In this document: one piece after another, positions 17,776 through 26,020 of the stretch | Numbering within the stretch: the stretch's first letter is position 1 | Layout: each line of letters opens with the position of its first letter | Virus record (IMG/VR): IMGVR_UViG_3300011115_000879 | Location: 62,001 to 126,000 of that record | Length of the DNA stretch: 64,000 bases | DNA from: a virus | Direction: 5' to 3' (one strand) | Notes under the pieces: generated by a model | The model's input: only the letters and a program-made list of their open reading frames with translations | Told to the model about the DNA's origin: nothing | The model's database searches: none | Program-made: the position numbers and the translations under genes

Positions 17776-18307
17776 AGAACTATTATTAGAAAAATATATT
17801 AAAGTTGCTGTTAAGAAGGCTTTAAAAGAGCAAGAAGTAGCACAACAGAAAGCCGAGAAAGCGATGTACCTAGTATATCGCTTCCCTGGTTTAAAAAAAG
17901 TAATGGAAGACTTAATGTCACCTGCTTTTGGTAAGTATGTTAATGCTATTAATATTATTGCTCCAAAGCCAACTACATTTAAAGTTGATTTAATCAACGG
18001 ACAAGACTTCAGCATTAAATATCTAGGTAAAGGTAAATTCAGTACTAAAGTGGCAGGTAAACAATATAATCCTATTAATTTAGGAGAATTAGAACGTGCA
18101 TCACAATCAATATCTGATTTACTAGAATTAAATTATGCACCTGCTGAAGGTAAAGAACAAATGGGTGCTGAACCTGGAGCAGAACCAGCAGCACCCGGTA
18201 CATCAGCAGCTGAATTAGGTCCTGAATTAGCAGCAGCTAATACTGAACCAACACCACCAGAAGCTACTCCACCAGCAGAAGAAGAAACCCCACCAGCCGA
18301 AGCATAA
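17768..18307 (+). CDS. Protein with leader-like start and Ala/Pro/Glu tail (179 aa)
   Basis: The start at ATG 17768 is chosen for its AAGGAG and because the upstream in-frame start is TTG. The N-terminus MNKELLLEKYIKVAVKK is an amphipathic helix with an LLE site. A compact domain follows (about 30-115: YLVYRFPGLKKVMEDLM, then a DLINGQDFSIKYLGKGKFS strand pair and LGELERASQSISDLLEL). The last 60 residues are low-complexity Ala/Pro/Glu, like the linkers of the large proteins nearby. The function is unknown. Confidence 0.5.
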   Translation: MNKELLLEKYIKVAVKKALKEQEVAQQKAEKAMYLVYRFPGLKKVMEDLMSPAFGKYVNAINIIAPKPTTFKVDLINGQDFSIKYLGKGKFSTKVAGKQYNPINLGELERASQSISDLLELNYAPAEGKEQMGAEPGAEPAAPGTSAAELGPELAAANTEPTPPEATPPAEEETPPAEA

Positions 18308-18308
18308 T

Positions 18309-19451
18309 ATGACAGTTATAGATAAAATACTAAATGAATGGTCTTATCGCTGTAGCGATGGGATTGTAGATATGAATAATCCTACTAAACGAGAGATATT
18401 AAATATAATATTGAAGGAAAATGGTGTTGAATTAGAAGAAGCTAAACCTAAGAAAGAAAAACCAGTTGAAGAAGAAGATACATCTGATATAGGAAATATA
18501 ATATCTACTTTAAAATCAGTAGGAATTAGAAAAGATATTCTTAATGATATTAAAAATATATTATTAAATTATAATGAAGATCAGTTAAAAAATTTCATAA
18601 GCAAATTTAGAACATACGATATAAATAATATCACTGATATTTATAAAACATTCTCTGATTTTTTCAATATTACTACTAAAGGATTAGGTAGAGGTGAAGT
18701 TATGTTAATTATAGGATTAAAAGATAGTAAGTCCGGTGGTACATCATCTAAAGATATAGAAATAAAAGGTAAAGTATACGAAGTAAAGGAATTAGCGGGT
18801 GGTGAATTTAGTTTAGCTAGTGATGGTTATATCGGTGGTACTACTTACCTTCAAAATTTAAACACATTTAAGAAATATTTAACAAAAGAGATTGTACCGG
18901 CTTTAGATATTACTGAAGATGAAGCTAATACTTTATACGAAACTATAAACTATTATACTGAAAATGGTCCCAATAATGCCTCACGAGGATTTTTGATTAA
19001 TTTAGAAAAATCATGTGAAATATTAAAACAAAATATTACTAAAACTAGCATCCAAACTATAAATTATATTACTGTTAGAGGTAAAAAAATAGCAATTAGT
19101 GATGAAGATTGGGATAAAATACAAGCAGGAAGTGGTCCTGTAAATATATCTTTTGGGGATGAAGTTAGTGAAGTTAAAATTAATTTATCTAAATTAGATA
19201 AACACCCTTGGGTTTTAAATCCAAAAGAAATAAAAGATAATTTAAATACCATATGGGATTCATTTCTTAATAAAATAGAAGGAATAATAGCTTTTAAATA
19301 TCAAGATAAATCAGAAGGAATATTTTTAACTAAAGAAGAAGTAAAAGAAAATTTTATACCTTTTAGAATTGTTCAAAACTCCTTACTAGCAAAAGAAAAA
19401 TCAATAGTAAATAAGAAAAAAGAAATAACAGAAGAATATGACACAATTTAA
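18309..19451 (+). CDS. Possible PD-(D/E)XK nuclease-like protein (380 aa)
   Basis: The N-terminus MTVIDKILNEWSYRC carries an LNE site and a WSYRCSDGIVDMNNPTK segment. A KPKKEKPVEEEDT linker leads to a domain with GRGEVMLIIGL, then DIEIKGKVYEVKEL. The order Glu, Asp, Glu-x-Lys resembles a PD-(D/E)XK active site. The rest is helical and charged without known motifs. If it is a nuclease carried in the head, it could act on host or competitor DNA soon after injection; that is speculative. It overlaps the next gene by 14 bases. Confidence 0.4.
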   Translation: MTVIDKILNEWSYRCSDGIVDMNNPTKREILNIILKENGVELEEAKPKKEKPVEEEDTSDIGNIISTLKSVGIRKDILNDIKNILLNYNEDQLKNFISKFRTYDINNITDIYKTFSDFFNITTKGLGRGEVMLIIGLKDSKSGGTSSKDIEIKGKVYEVKELAGGEFSLASDGYIGGTTYLQNLNTFKKYLTKEIVPALDITEDEANTLYETINYYTENGPNNASRGFLINLEKSCEILKQNITKTSIQTINYITVRGKKIAISDEDWDKIQAGSGPVNISFGDEVSEVKINLSKLDKHPWVLNPKEIKDNLNTIWDSFLNKIEGIIAFKYQDKSEGIFLTKEEVKENFIPFRIVQNSLLAKEKSIVNKKKEITEEYDTI

Positions 19452-19686
19452 CCCACTAGATACAATTACAGTAGACGTACCATTATTCATACGCCTATTA
19501 GAATACGCCCGTGAAGACGCTAAAACCGATATGGATTTACATAACGTAGCTGAAAACGCAATCACATTAAGCGAAACCGGTAAAACATTAAAAATGACTG
19601 ACTATGATGCTATTGTTAAAGATGGCGGACAAGAAGGAACAATAGCTGAATCTAAAAGAATGCAGAAGTTAGCTAATATAAACTAA
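19438..19686 (+). CDS. Small conserved-looking phage protein with C-terminal RMQKLANI tag (82 aa)
   Basis: The body (residues 1-60) has PLDTITVDVPLFIRLLEYAREDAKTD, a helix-rich block I associate with T4-like phages but with no known role. The last 12 residues, AESKRMQKLANIN, match the C-terminus of the scaffold protein (IKRMQKLANIIK) and the N-terminal NEIxRMQQLAG leaders. An IAE site lies just before the tag. This protein may be a core component or be recruited to the scaffold. Confidence 0.55.
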   Translation: MTQFNPLDTITVDVPLFIRLLEYAREDAKTDMDLHNVAENAITLSETGKTLKMTDYDAIVKDGGQEGTIAESKRMQKLANIN

Positions 19687-19693
19687 ACATACA

Positions 19694-19714
19694 GACTAGA
19701 TTCATTGCCTAGTC
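19694..19714 (+). other. Short inverted repeat GACTAG...CTAGTC
   Basis: A six-base stem with a nine-base loop lies just after the stop of the tagged small protein, without a T run. It is part of a 133-base non-coding stretch before the homing endonuclease. Confidence 0.3.
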
Positions 19715-19740
19715 GCATCGGAATAAAATAATCAAAGTAG

Positions 19741-19774
19741 TGGCTCATCTTAATAGATGGGCCATCTTCTATTT
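19741..19774 (+). terminator. Likely terminator upstream of the homing endonuclease
   Basis: TGGCTCATCT (19741-19750) pairs with AGATGGGCCA (19755-19764), with one G-U pair and a TAAT loop. A T/C-rich tract TCTTCTATTT follows. It separates the endonuclease and oxidoreductase from the upstream genes. Confidence 0.6.
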
Positions 19775-19806
19775 GAAAAATAGGTGGTTGGTCTGATGGA
19801 AAGTCG

Positions 19807-19816
19807 TATATTTATT
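19807..19816 (+). promoter_or_regulatory. Putative late promoter motif TATATTTATT
   Basis: It lies three bases before the ATG at 19820, which supports 19820 rather than 19784 as the start. If it acts as a promoter core, the leader would be very short or absent. Confidence 0.35.
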
Positions 19817-19819
19817 GTC

Positions 19820-20443
19820 ATGATAAGCATATACATTTTAGAAAGAAATGGGATACCATTTTATGTAGGTAAAGCAAATGATGTAATAAGACGAAAACAC
19901 AAACACCATCAAACATATGGTCCTGATATAACATTAACTATTGTTGATAAAGTTGAAGATTGGAAATATTGGGAAGAGTATTGGATTGAACAGTTTAAAG
20001 CATGGGGGTTTATTTTATTAAATCAAAATAAAGGTGGTGGTGGTCCTGAACGATATACTGAAGAACAGAAACAAAAAATGAGAAAACCTCGTATAATAGG
20101 AACTGGAGATAAAATAAGTAAAACATTGAAACAAAGAAATCATTCACAATATTATACTGAAGAAGTTAAACAGCGAATAAGTGAAGGAAATAAAATACTA
20201 AAACCATTCTCAGATGAACATAAACAAAATATGGGTATAGCTAAACGTAAACAAGCAACACCTGTACTTATGTTTGACTTAAATAATAATTTAATTAAGG
20301 AATGGGAGAGCAAAGGTCAAGCAGCAGAATGGATTAAAGAACAAACAGGTAAAACAAGTAATGTAACATCACAGATTAAAGATTGTATTTTGGGGAGGCA
20401 AAAAACAGCGTTTAAATTTAAATGGAAATATAAAACAATATGA
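19820..20443 (+). CDS. GIY-YIG homing endonuclease with NUMOD repeats (207 aa)
   Basis: The start at 19820 gives the usual N-terminus of the family, MISIYILERNGIPFYVGKAN, with the GIY-type and YVG halves in the first 17 residues. A KYWEEYWIEQF helix supplies the likely catalytic Glu. NUMOD3-like DNA-binding repeats follow (YTEEQKQKMRKP, YTEEVKQRISEGNK, FSDEHKQNMGIAKRK), then a NUMOD1-like C-terminus (VLMFDLNNNLIKEW...AFKFKWKYK). This is the layout of free-standing SegA/I-TevI-type homing endonucleases. Its TGA overlaps the ATG of the oxidoreductase, so the two may have moved in together. Confidence 0.8.
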   Translation: MISIYILERNGIPFYVGKANDVIRRKHKHHQTYGPDITLTIVDKVEDWKYWEEYWIEQFKAWGFILLNQNKGGGGPERYTEEQKQKMRKPRIIGTGDKISKTLKQRNHSQYYTEEVKQRISEGNKILKPFSDEHKQNMGIAKRKQATPVLMFDLNNNLIKEWESKGQAAEWIKEQTGKTSNVTSQIKDCILGRQKTAFKFKWKYKTI

Positions 20444-21750
20444 AATACACAAAGAAAATTGTAATTGTAGGAAGTGGTGTAGCTGGTATTAATGCCGCTA
20501 CCAAATTAGTAGATAACGGTTATCCTGGTGAATTAATCACTATTATTGATAAAGGTAATGATCCTCATAATAGATTACCAAGTGAAGTTATGTGTGGTTT
20601 CGCAGGAGCAGGAGCGTGGAGTGATGGCAAACTAACTTACCATACAGCAATCGGTGGTCAATTAGCTAAGTATTGTGGTGAAGAAAAAGCTATGGAATTG
20701 ATGGATCAAGTCATTAGTAACTTCAGACGCTTTCACCCCAAACCAGAAGAAATATTCTGTTCTGATCCAGTAGCTGAACCAGACTTCATTAAACCATACT
20801 TTGGATTACGTTTATTTCCTGTATGGCATATTGGTAGTAACTATCTACATGAGATTGCTAAAGCATGGTATCAATATTTAGTTGATAAAGGTGTTAATTT
20901 TATGTGGAATAAAGAAGTAAAACGCATAGCATTTGAATCAGATTTTATTTTGTATGATAAGAATAGCAAGTTAGGTACTATGCTTAAATTAAATTATGAC
21001 GAATTAATATTTGCAGTAGGTAAATCAGGTATTGACTTTGCTCAAAAACTATCAGACGACTATAAACTACCAACTGAACCTAAATCAGTACAAATTGGAG
21101 TACGCTTTGAAGCACCACAGAAATATTTCCAAAAACTAATTGATATATCATATGATTTTAAATTATATCAGAAATTCGATAATGTATCTTTACGTAGCTT
21201 TTGTACTAACAACAACGCGGCTTTCGTTGCTGTTGAAGAAACGTACGGCGATGTAACATACAATGGTCACGCTAAGAAAGGTGAAGAATTTAGAAACAAC
21301 ATGACTAACTTTGGTATCTTAATGGAAATTAAGGGTATTGAAGATCCATTTAAATGGTCACGCGATGTAGTAGAAAAATTACAAAGCGAAGGAACAGGAT
21401 TGTATTTCTCACCATCACGTACACCAGCATTAACATCTGAAGGTGTAACAGTATCTGCTACTCAAATTAAAAGTTTAGTACCCTTTGAAGAAGCATTAGG
21501 AGAATACTCAAAATATATTATGGATTTTATCATTCAAATGGATAAAGTATTTAAATTTGGTGATGATTGGGGTATGTATATCCCTGAAGTAAAGTATTTA
21601 AGTCCTGAACCATTAGTAAACTATACAAACTTAGCATTAAATGAATTTCCAAATGTACATTTCGTTGGCGATGCATTAAGTGCTCGTGGTATTACTGTAT
21701 CAGGCGCTCATGGAATTTATGTTTCTGAATATTTATTAACAAACGTATAA
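20440..21750 (+). CDS. FAD-dependent oxidoreductase (436 aa)
   Basis: A dinucleotide-binding motif is at the N-terminus (VIVGSGVAG with Gly11, Gly13 and Gly16). The second FAD-binding signature is at the C-terminus (VHFVGDALSARGITVSGAHG). The middle contains LRSFCTNNNAAFVAVEETYG, which resembles the uncharacterised NAD(FAD)-dependent dehydrogenase group (COG2509-like). No membrane segment or cysteine redox pair is obvious. The substrate is unknown. Such an enzyme is not a standard T4-like gene, and its placement after a homing endonuclease between two leader-bearing genes suggests an acquired metabolic gene. It has no capsid-targeting-like leader, so it probably acts in the infected cell. Confidence 0.75.
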   Translation: MKYTKKIVIVGSGVAGINAATKLVDNGYPGELITIIDKGNDPHNRLPSEVMCGFAGAGAWSDGKLTYHTAIGGQLAKYCGEEKAMELMDQVISNFRRFHPKPEEIFCSDPVAEPDFIKPYFGLRLFPVWHIGSNYLHEIAKAWYQYLVDKGVNFMWNKEVKRIAFESDFILYDKNSKLGTMLKLNYDELIFAVGKSGIDFAQKLSDDYKLPTEPKSVQIGVRFEAPQKYFQKLIDISYDFKLYQKFDNVSLRSFCTNNNAAFVAVEETYGDVTYNGHAKKGEEFRNNMTNFGILMEIKGIEDPFKWSRDVVEKLQSEGTGLYFSPSRTPALTSEGVTVSATQIKSLVPFEEALGEYSKYIMDFIIQMDKVFKFGDDWGMYIPEVKYLSPEPLVNYTNLALNEFPNVHFVGDALSARGITVSGAHGIYVSEYLLTNV

Positions 21751-21751
21751 T

Positions 21752-22153
21752 ATGAGTATAAAAAGATTGCGCGAATCTATTCGTCGTATCATATTGCAAG
21801 AGTTAAATGAAAATCTTACAATTAAAGGAAAAAAAGTTAAAACATACAAACAAAATGGTGATAAATCATACGCTGTTGTATATGATGATGGTACCAAAGC
21901 TACAATAATGGTAAGTGATAAGGAATGGGATAATCTTAATGATGCACCTAAATTATCTGAAAACTCACCTGCACCTTCTAAACCAAGGGAAAACCCAGGA
22001 CCAGCAATCGCACCAGGTAAACCAGGTGAAAAAGACAAACCACGTCGTCCATTAGGAAATCCTAACGTTAAACCTGCTCCTAAAGCAAAAGCAACAATGG
22101 ATGAAGCAGAAATGCTAGCTAAGATTATCAAACGCTTTAAATCTAAAAAATAA
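21752..22153 (+). CDS. Basic Pro-rich protein with leader-like helix (133 aa)
   Basis: The N-terminal helix has RLRESIRRIILQELNE (two overlapping xLQE/LNE sites). A small beta domain follows (about 22-65: KGKKVKTYKQNGDKSYAVVYDDGTKATIMV). A Pro/Lys/Gly-rich linker (about 70-112) leads to a C-terminal helix AEMLAKIIKRFKSKK. The layout of leader, small domain and basic tail fits an internal or core-associated protein. Its stop overlaps the next start by one base. Confidence 0.45.
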   Translation: MSIKRLRESIRRIILQELNENLTIKGKKVKTYKQNGDKSYAVVYDDGTKATIMVSDKEWDNLNDAPKLSENSPAPSKPRENPGPAIAPGKPGEKDKPRRPLGNPNVKPAPKAKATMDEAEMLAKIIKRFKSKK

Positions 22154-23166
22154 TGGCTCGTTTATTAGAAGTAGAATATGATAAAATATTCTCGCCAAAA
22201 ACAATGGCTGGTTTAAAGGGTAAAACAGCTGCATCTCTAAAGCAAATGGTTGGTAATAAATCATTAATGCAAACATTAATGAAATCTCAAGAGGTATTAG
22301 ATGAAATTGTCGATGCTGAAGAAGGATACCGTGATGAATTAGAAATGGTAGCTGCCCAAATGGTAACAGATGCATACCCAATCATTGGCTACGCTAACAT
22401 CAAAATTGATGCTAAAATAGCCGGCCTGGGGGATATGAATATTGAACCTGGTGATGGTGAAGTAAGCATAGATGAAATGCCTGAAACTGAAGAAACTGAT
22501 AAAGCAAAACGCCGTATCATTAATGGTATTACACAAGGTGCATCAATTAGAGGTGCTTTTGGTTTTATGCTATTTAAAGAATATATAGACGCTATCAACC
22601 CAGCATTAGTAGAAAAATATAACGAAATCCTAAAAATGGCATTCGGTATATATGATGACGAAAATGCAATTGCAATGATGTTAGCAGCATTAGCTCAAGG
22701 ACAAAAAATGCAAGGTGGTGAAAGCGAAATGGAATATGATGAAGAAAATGAGCAATTTGTTATTAAAGCGAAAGCAATATGCTTCCCAATGCTTGTACAT
22801 GAAATCGTAAAAGGATTGTATGAAATCGTTGGTACAGAAGGTTTTGGTGCTGATAAAGAAAAAAACCAAGCTATCGTAGGTGCTGTAGATAAATTATCAA
22901 ATGAACCTAAAGATTTACAATTAGGTAAATTCATATATGATGCTGTAAGTAAAATATATAATGAAAGTAATATTGATGATGCACGTGTACGTGAATTATT
23001 CTTTGCTGAAGTATATAAATTAAATGATATGGAATTTATTCCATTCATTGAGAATGCTATCAACGATGAATTAACTAACAGTCAAAAACAATGGGCTTCA
23101 AACACAATGAAGGATATTGAACGCGACTTAAAGAAAGATGATACTGGACTTTCAGGATTGGATTAG
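22153..23166 (+). CDS. Unknown phage protein, mostly helical (337 aa)
   Basis: The protein is acidic and helix-rich. Segments include ARLLEVEYDKIFSP at the start, an EEGYRDELEMVAAQMVTDAYPIIGYANIKIDA block, and KRRIINGITQGASIRGAFGFMLFKEYID, which looks like a conserved core. The C-terminus is ERDLKKDDTGLSGLD. No catalytic residues, zinc sites or membrane spans are apparent. It is translated in step with the small basic protein before it. I cannot assign a function; a core or injection-related role would fit the neighbourhood. Confidence 0.45.
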   Translation: MARLLEVEYDKIFSPKTMAGLKGKTAASLKQMVGNKSLMQTLMKSQEVLDEIVDAEEGYRDELEMVAAQMVTDAYPIIGYANIKIDAKIAGLGDMNIEPGDGEVSIDEMPETEETDKAKRRIINGITQGASIRGAFGFMLFKEYIDAINPALVEKYNEILKMAFGIYDDENAIAMMLAALAQGQKMQGGESEMEYDEENEQFVIKAKAICFPMLVHEIVKGLYEIVGTEGFGADKEKNQAIVGAVDKLSNEPKDLQLGKFIYDAVSKIYNESNIDDARVRELFFAEVYKLNDMEFIPFIENAINDELTNSQKQWASNTMKDIERDLKKDDTGLSGLD

Positions 23167-23200
23167 CAAGATTTCCTTCGTAACTTTAAAATAAAAAACG

Positions 23201-23446
23201 ATGGAAAGTAATTTAGAAACAAAACGTCTTAAATCATCTGATGGAACTATAGCGTATTATTGTTTAGGTAAAATGCATAATTGGGAAGGACCAGCATTAA
23301 TCCCTCAAGGAAATAAACGCAAAGCTGAATATTATTTGTTTGGTATTAAACATACAAAAACTCAGTGGGAAGAAAAGAAAAAAGATGTTCATGGTCAACC
23401 ATGGTATAAAACATCAGCTGGTAAAGCAGCAGGAGCAAGAATGTAA
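23201..23446 (+). CDS. Small protein with MORN-like turn (81 aa)
   Basis: The sequence has an IAYYCLGKMHNWEGPALIPQG segment followed by KAEYYLFGIKHTK, resembling the HxxDGPA/YYLNG strand-turn repeats found in some bacterial and phage proteins. The C-terminus is basic (TSAGKAAGARM). No enzymatic motif is visible. A strong terminator follows directly, so it ends its transcription unit. The function is unknown. Confidence 0.45.
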   Translation: MESNLETKRLKSSDGTIAYYCLGKMHNWEGPALIPQGNKRKAEYYLFGIKHTKTQWEEKKKDVHGQPWYKTSAGKAAGARM

Positions 23447-23452
23447 AAAAAT

Positions 23453-23477
23453 AAGGACCGTCAAGGTCCTTTTTTTA
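23453..23477 (+). terminator. Rho-independent terminator
   Basis: AAGGACC (23453-23459) pairs with GGTCCTT (23465-23471), followed by a run of T. It closes the block that ends with the 81-residue protein. Confidence 0.9.
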
Positions 23478-23487
23478 TCTTTATAAC

Positions 23488-23745
23488 ATGGAAGAAAGAA
23501 GAGGAAGACCAAAAGAAATAATAGTAGAAGAAGCACCACGTAAGTATACTAAAGTATATGAGTACGAGGATTCAACAGAAACTTGGGTTTATAATTTAGA
23601 CAAACATCATGGTCCTATTAGCGTTGATATTAAGTATAAGAACAATGTTGACAAAAATTGGGCTAAGAGACAAAAAGAACAAAAGCGAATAGATAGTAGT
23701 ATGCGCAAAATAAAAAAAGCACAATCACTTAAAACACAAAAATAA
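23488..23745 (+). CDS. Small basic protein (85 aa)
   Basis: It begins MEERRGRPKEIIVEEAP, includes a WVYNLDKHHGPISVDIKY strand segment with HHGPI and ends in a Lys/Arg-rich helix (WAKRQKEQKRIDSS...KKAQSLKTQK). The last base of its stop is the first of the next start. The RGRP triplet and basic tail hint at nucleic-acid contact, but there is no recognised domain. It follows a terminator with TATCTTTATA just upstream, which fits TAnnTTT. Confidence 0.45.
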   Translation: MEERRGRPKEIIVEEAPRKYTKVYEYEDSTETWVYNLDKHHGPISVDIKYKNNVDKNWAKRQKEQKRIDSSMRKIKKAQSLKTQK

Positions 23746-24266
23746 TGAGAATAGGGTTATGTGGAACAATTAGTGTAGGAAAAACTACATTAGTAAAAGC
23801 GTTAAAAGAATTAGAGCAATTTAAAGATTATGAAATTGCAACTGAACGTAGTAAATACTTACGCGATCAAGGTGTAGCATTAAATACAGATTCTACAATA
23901 AAAGGTCAATTGGTGTTTGCTGCTGAACGTAGTATTGAATTAATGAAAGAAAATATCATTACTGATAGAACAATATATGATGTTACTGCATTTACACTCA
24001 GTGCTAAATCAATTGGGTGGACTGAAAAGCGATATTTTACTGAATTATTAATGATACTACGCGACGAATATGATTTACTAATTTATGTATCGCCTGAAGG
24101 TGTTGAACTTGAAGATAATGGTGTTCGTACTACAGATGCTGAATATAGAGAAAAAATTGATCTTTGTATAAAAGAAATGTTAGACGAATTCAAACACAAA
24201 AATTTATTAACAGTAAAAGGTACAACTGAAGAACGTATCGCTACTATCATCTCTCATCTAAATTAA
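23745..24266 (+). CDS. P-loop kinase-like ATPase, NadR/AAA_28 type (173 aa)
   Basis: A Walker A motif is at residues 7-15 (GTISVGKTT). A TERSKYLRDQG segment follows, then a Walker B-like LLIYVSPEG strand and a short helical end. The size and the pattern of P-loop, Glu-Arg and DRT (ITDRTIYD) match the small kinase/ATPase domain found in NadR (nicotinamide riboside kinase) and in many phage proteins of unknown substrate. The giant protein at 9.1 kb has a nucleotidylyltransferase domain of the kind fused to this kinase in NadR, so a role in NAD salvage is possible. A deoxynucleotide kinase role is equally possible. Confidence 0.65.
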   Translation: MRIGLCGTISVGKTTLVKALKELEQFKDYEIATERSKYLRDQGVALNTDSTIKGQLVFAAERSIELMKENIITDRTIYDVTAFTLSAKSIGWTEKRYFTELLMILRDEYDLLIYVSPEGVELEDNGVRTTDAEYREKIDLCIKEMLDEFKHKNLLTVKGTTEERIATIISHLN

Positions 24267-24275
24267 ATATTTATG
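24266..24275 (+). promoter_or_regulatory. AATATTTATG motif overlapping a start codon
   Basis: The motif runs into the ATG at 24273. If it is a promoter core, it would serve a downstream gene or give a leaderless transcript, so this copy may be coincidental. Confidence 0.25.
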
Positions 24276-25280
24276 GATATCACCACAACTGAATTAAAAA
24301 CAATGAAAGCCAAACAACTACGCAGAATAATACAAGAAGTTATAAATGAAGCTACAGAAGTAGATGTTAAAACTGCTAAAAAAGCAGCATTAGATCTAAA
24401 AATGAAATATGCTGATGCTGAATCAAAAGCCGCTGCTCTTGAAAAAACAGTAGCTTCTAGTCAAAAAGCAGCAATAAGTGAAATGGAAATTGATGAAATG
24501 GCTCGTATCGCTAAAGGATTTAGATTAGCTGATCCAAATCTTAATGCTTCTCAATACGCTACAAAACGCATAAGCGGAACTTCAATGGCTGATGTTATTG
24601 AATTTTTTAGAGAAAATCCAGGTGCTGAAAAAACAGCATTACAAGCACAATTTGGTTTCGTTCGCCCACAAATCGCAAACGCAATAGTAAATGGTTTATT
24701 AGATGCAGGTGTATTAGTTAAGTTAGGAGCAGGTGGTGAAGAAGAAGCACCAGTAGCACCAGGCGAAACAGTACCAACACAAGCAACTGAACCAGAAGAT
24801 ATGTTCATGGGTAGTGCTGAAAATCCATTATCAATGTATTTTGATGATGAACCAAATGCAGACGGAAGCGAAAATTTCACTGATGATGAAGAACCAGATG
24901 CCGGTGAAATTGAAAAAAGCAATATGGCCGCTGGTGGTATGTCTGATGCTGATTATGAAGCTTGGATGAAATATGGTGAATTAAAACAACGTTTAGATTC
25001 TACAAAAAGCAATATCTTAAAATTAAGAAAAAATAAAGGTGGATCTTTTGGAGATATATCAGATAAACCATCAACTGAATTACAACGCTTACGTGATTTA
25101 AAATTATCATTAGAAGAAAGAATTGTAGCTTTAATTGCTTCATCTCCATATCTACAAGCTAAACTTAAGAAAGAAGAACCTATAGTTCCTGTTATTGAAC
25201 CTGAAGAAGAAACAGAAGTAGAACCATTAGATGAATGGACAATACGTAAAATGCAATATTATGCTGGAATTAGTAAGTAA
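24273..25280 (+). CDS. Protein with targeting-like leader and C-terminal RMQ-like tag (335 aa)
   Basis: The N-terminal helix KQLRRIIQEVINEATE contains IQE and INE sites. Residues about 95-155 resemble a winged-helix unit (GTSMADVIEFFRENPGAEKTALQAQFGFVRPQIANAIVNGLLDAGVL). An acidic Pro/Glu linker and a charged helical region follow. The C-terminus WTIRKMQYYAGISK is a looser version of the RMQxLAGI tag of the scaffold and other proteins. It could be a DNA-binding internal protein held to the scaffold at its C-terminus. The next gene starts within its last 20 bases. Confidence 0.5.
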   Translation: MDITTTELKTMKAKQLRRIIQEVINEATEVDVKTAKKAALDLKMKYADAESKAAALEKTVASSQKAAISEMEIDEMARIAKGFRLADPNLNASQYATKRISGTSMADVIEFFRENPGAEKTALQAQFGFVRPQIANAIVNGLLDAGVLVKLGAGGEEEAPVAPGETVPTQATEPEDMFMGSAENPLSMYFDDEPNADGSENFTDDEEPDAGEIEKSNMAAGGMSDADYEAWMKYGELKQRLDSTKSNILKLRKNKGGSFGDISDKPSTELQRLRDLKLSLEERIVALIASSPYLQAKLKKEEPIVPVIEPEEETEVEPLDEWTIRKMQYYAGISK

Positions 25281-25623
25281 ATATAAAACACAAATTAAGT
25301 ACGGCTTATATGCCGTGCTTTCTTTGTTTGTAATATATGGGATGATCTATATATTCACTCCAAAACCCCAAATGCCGATTGATTTTAAGGCAACTATCGA
25401 TTCATTGATAAAAGCAAATGCCGCACTGCAAGCTAAACAACTTGAAATTGATAGTACTATTGGTAGATATGAAAATGAAGTTGATATTTTAAATGGAATG
25501 ATAGGAAGTATAACAGAAAAAACTACTATCATTAGAGAATACTATCACGAACAAAGTAATACAGCTGGTAAGTATACTCCAACACAAGTAGATTCATTCT
25601 TTAAATCAAGATATAAATACTAA
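25261..25623 (+). CDS. Inner-membrane coiled-coil protein, i-spanin candidate (120 aa)
   Basis: The ATG at 25261 is preferred because the in-frame ATG at 25231 would overlap the upstream gene by 50 bases. Residues about 12-33 form one transmembrane helix (YGLYAVLSLFVIYGMIYIFT), followed by a periplasmic Pro-containing stretch and a coiled coil (about 45-90: LIKANAALQAKQLEIDS...). This topology resembles an inner-membrane spanin (Rz-like). The next gene is a secreted, membrane-anchored coiled-coil protein. There is no lysozyme beside them, so the lysis role is inferred from topology. Confidence 0.45.
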   Translation: MLELVSKYKTQIKYGLYAVLSLFVIYGMIYIFTPKPQMPIDFKATIDSLIKANAALQAKQLEIDSTIGRYENEVDILNGMIGSITEKTTIIREYYHEQSNTAGKYTPTQVDSFFKSRYKY

Positions 25624-25624
25624 T

Positions 25625-26017
25625 ATGAAACTATTTTCTATAGTAGTAGCACTTCTACTCTCAACAACAACACAAGCTCAAGATACAATTAAAATACCGG
25701 CACCTGTAGCTAAACAAATCGTATTAGATTTAATTAGTGGTGATAGTGCTAAAGCTGAATTAGGTTTAGTACAACAACAACTAACATTAACAAATAAAGT
25801 TGTTGTATTAAAAGATAGTATCATATCTAACTATGTTCAAAAATGTAATATTTATGATGAGCGTATCACTAATGAGCAAGCTAAATATAACGTACAAGGT
25901 TTGTATGTTAAACAATTAGAAAAGAGTAATAAAAAATTAAAAATAAAATTAATATTCACTAAAATAGTATCAATTGCTGTTGCCGGTTCAATTAGCTATT
26001 TTTACTTAATAAAATAA
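25625..26017 (+). CDS. Secreted coiled-coil protein with C-terminal membrane helix, spanin-like (130 aa)
   Basis: The N-terminus has a classic signal peptide (MKLFSIVVALLLSTTTQAQ) with the AQD ending common in Bacteroidota secreted proteins. A helical coiled coil follows (about 30-100). Near the C-terminus is a basic patch (KKLKIKLIFTK) and one hydrophobic segment (IVSIAVAGSISYFYLIK). There is no lipobox cysteine, so it is not a standard o-spanin. With its neighbour it could form a two-membrane lysis pair or be a unimolecular spanin with a C-terminal anchor. Confidence 0.45.
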   Translation: MKLFSIVVALLLSTTTQAQDTIKIPAPVAKQIVLDLISGDSAKAELGLVQQQLTLTNKVVVLKDSIISNYVQKCNIYDERITNEQAKYNVQGLYVKQLEKSNKKLKIKLIFTKIVSIAVAGSISYFYLIK

Positions 26018-26020
26018 AAA

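Noticed and set aside
24266-24275. AATATTTATG as a promoter for the gene at 24273
   Set aside because: It runs into the start codon, which would give a leaderless message; kept as a low-confidence feature only.
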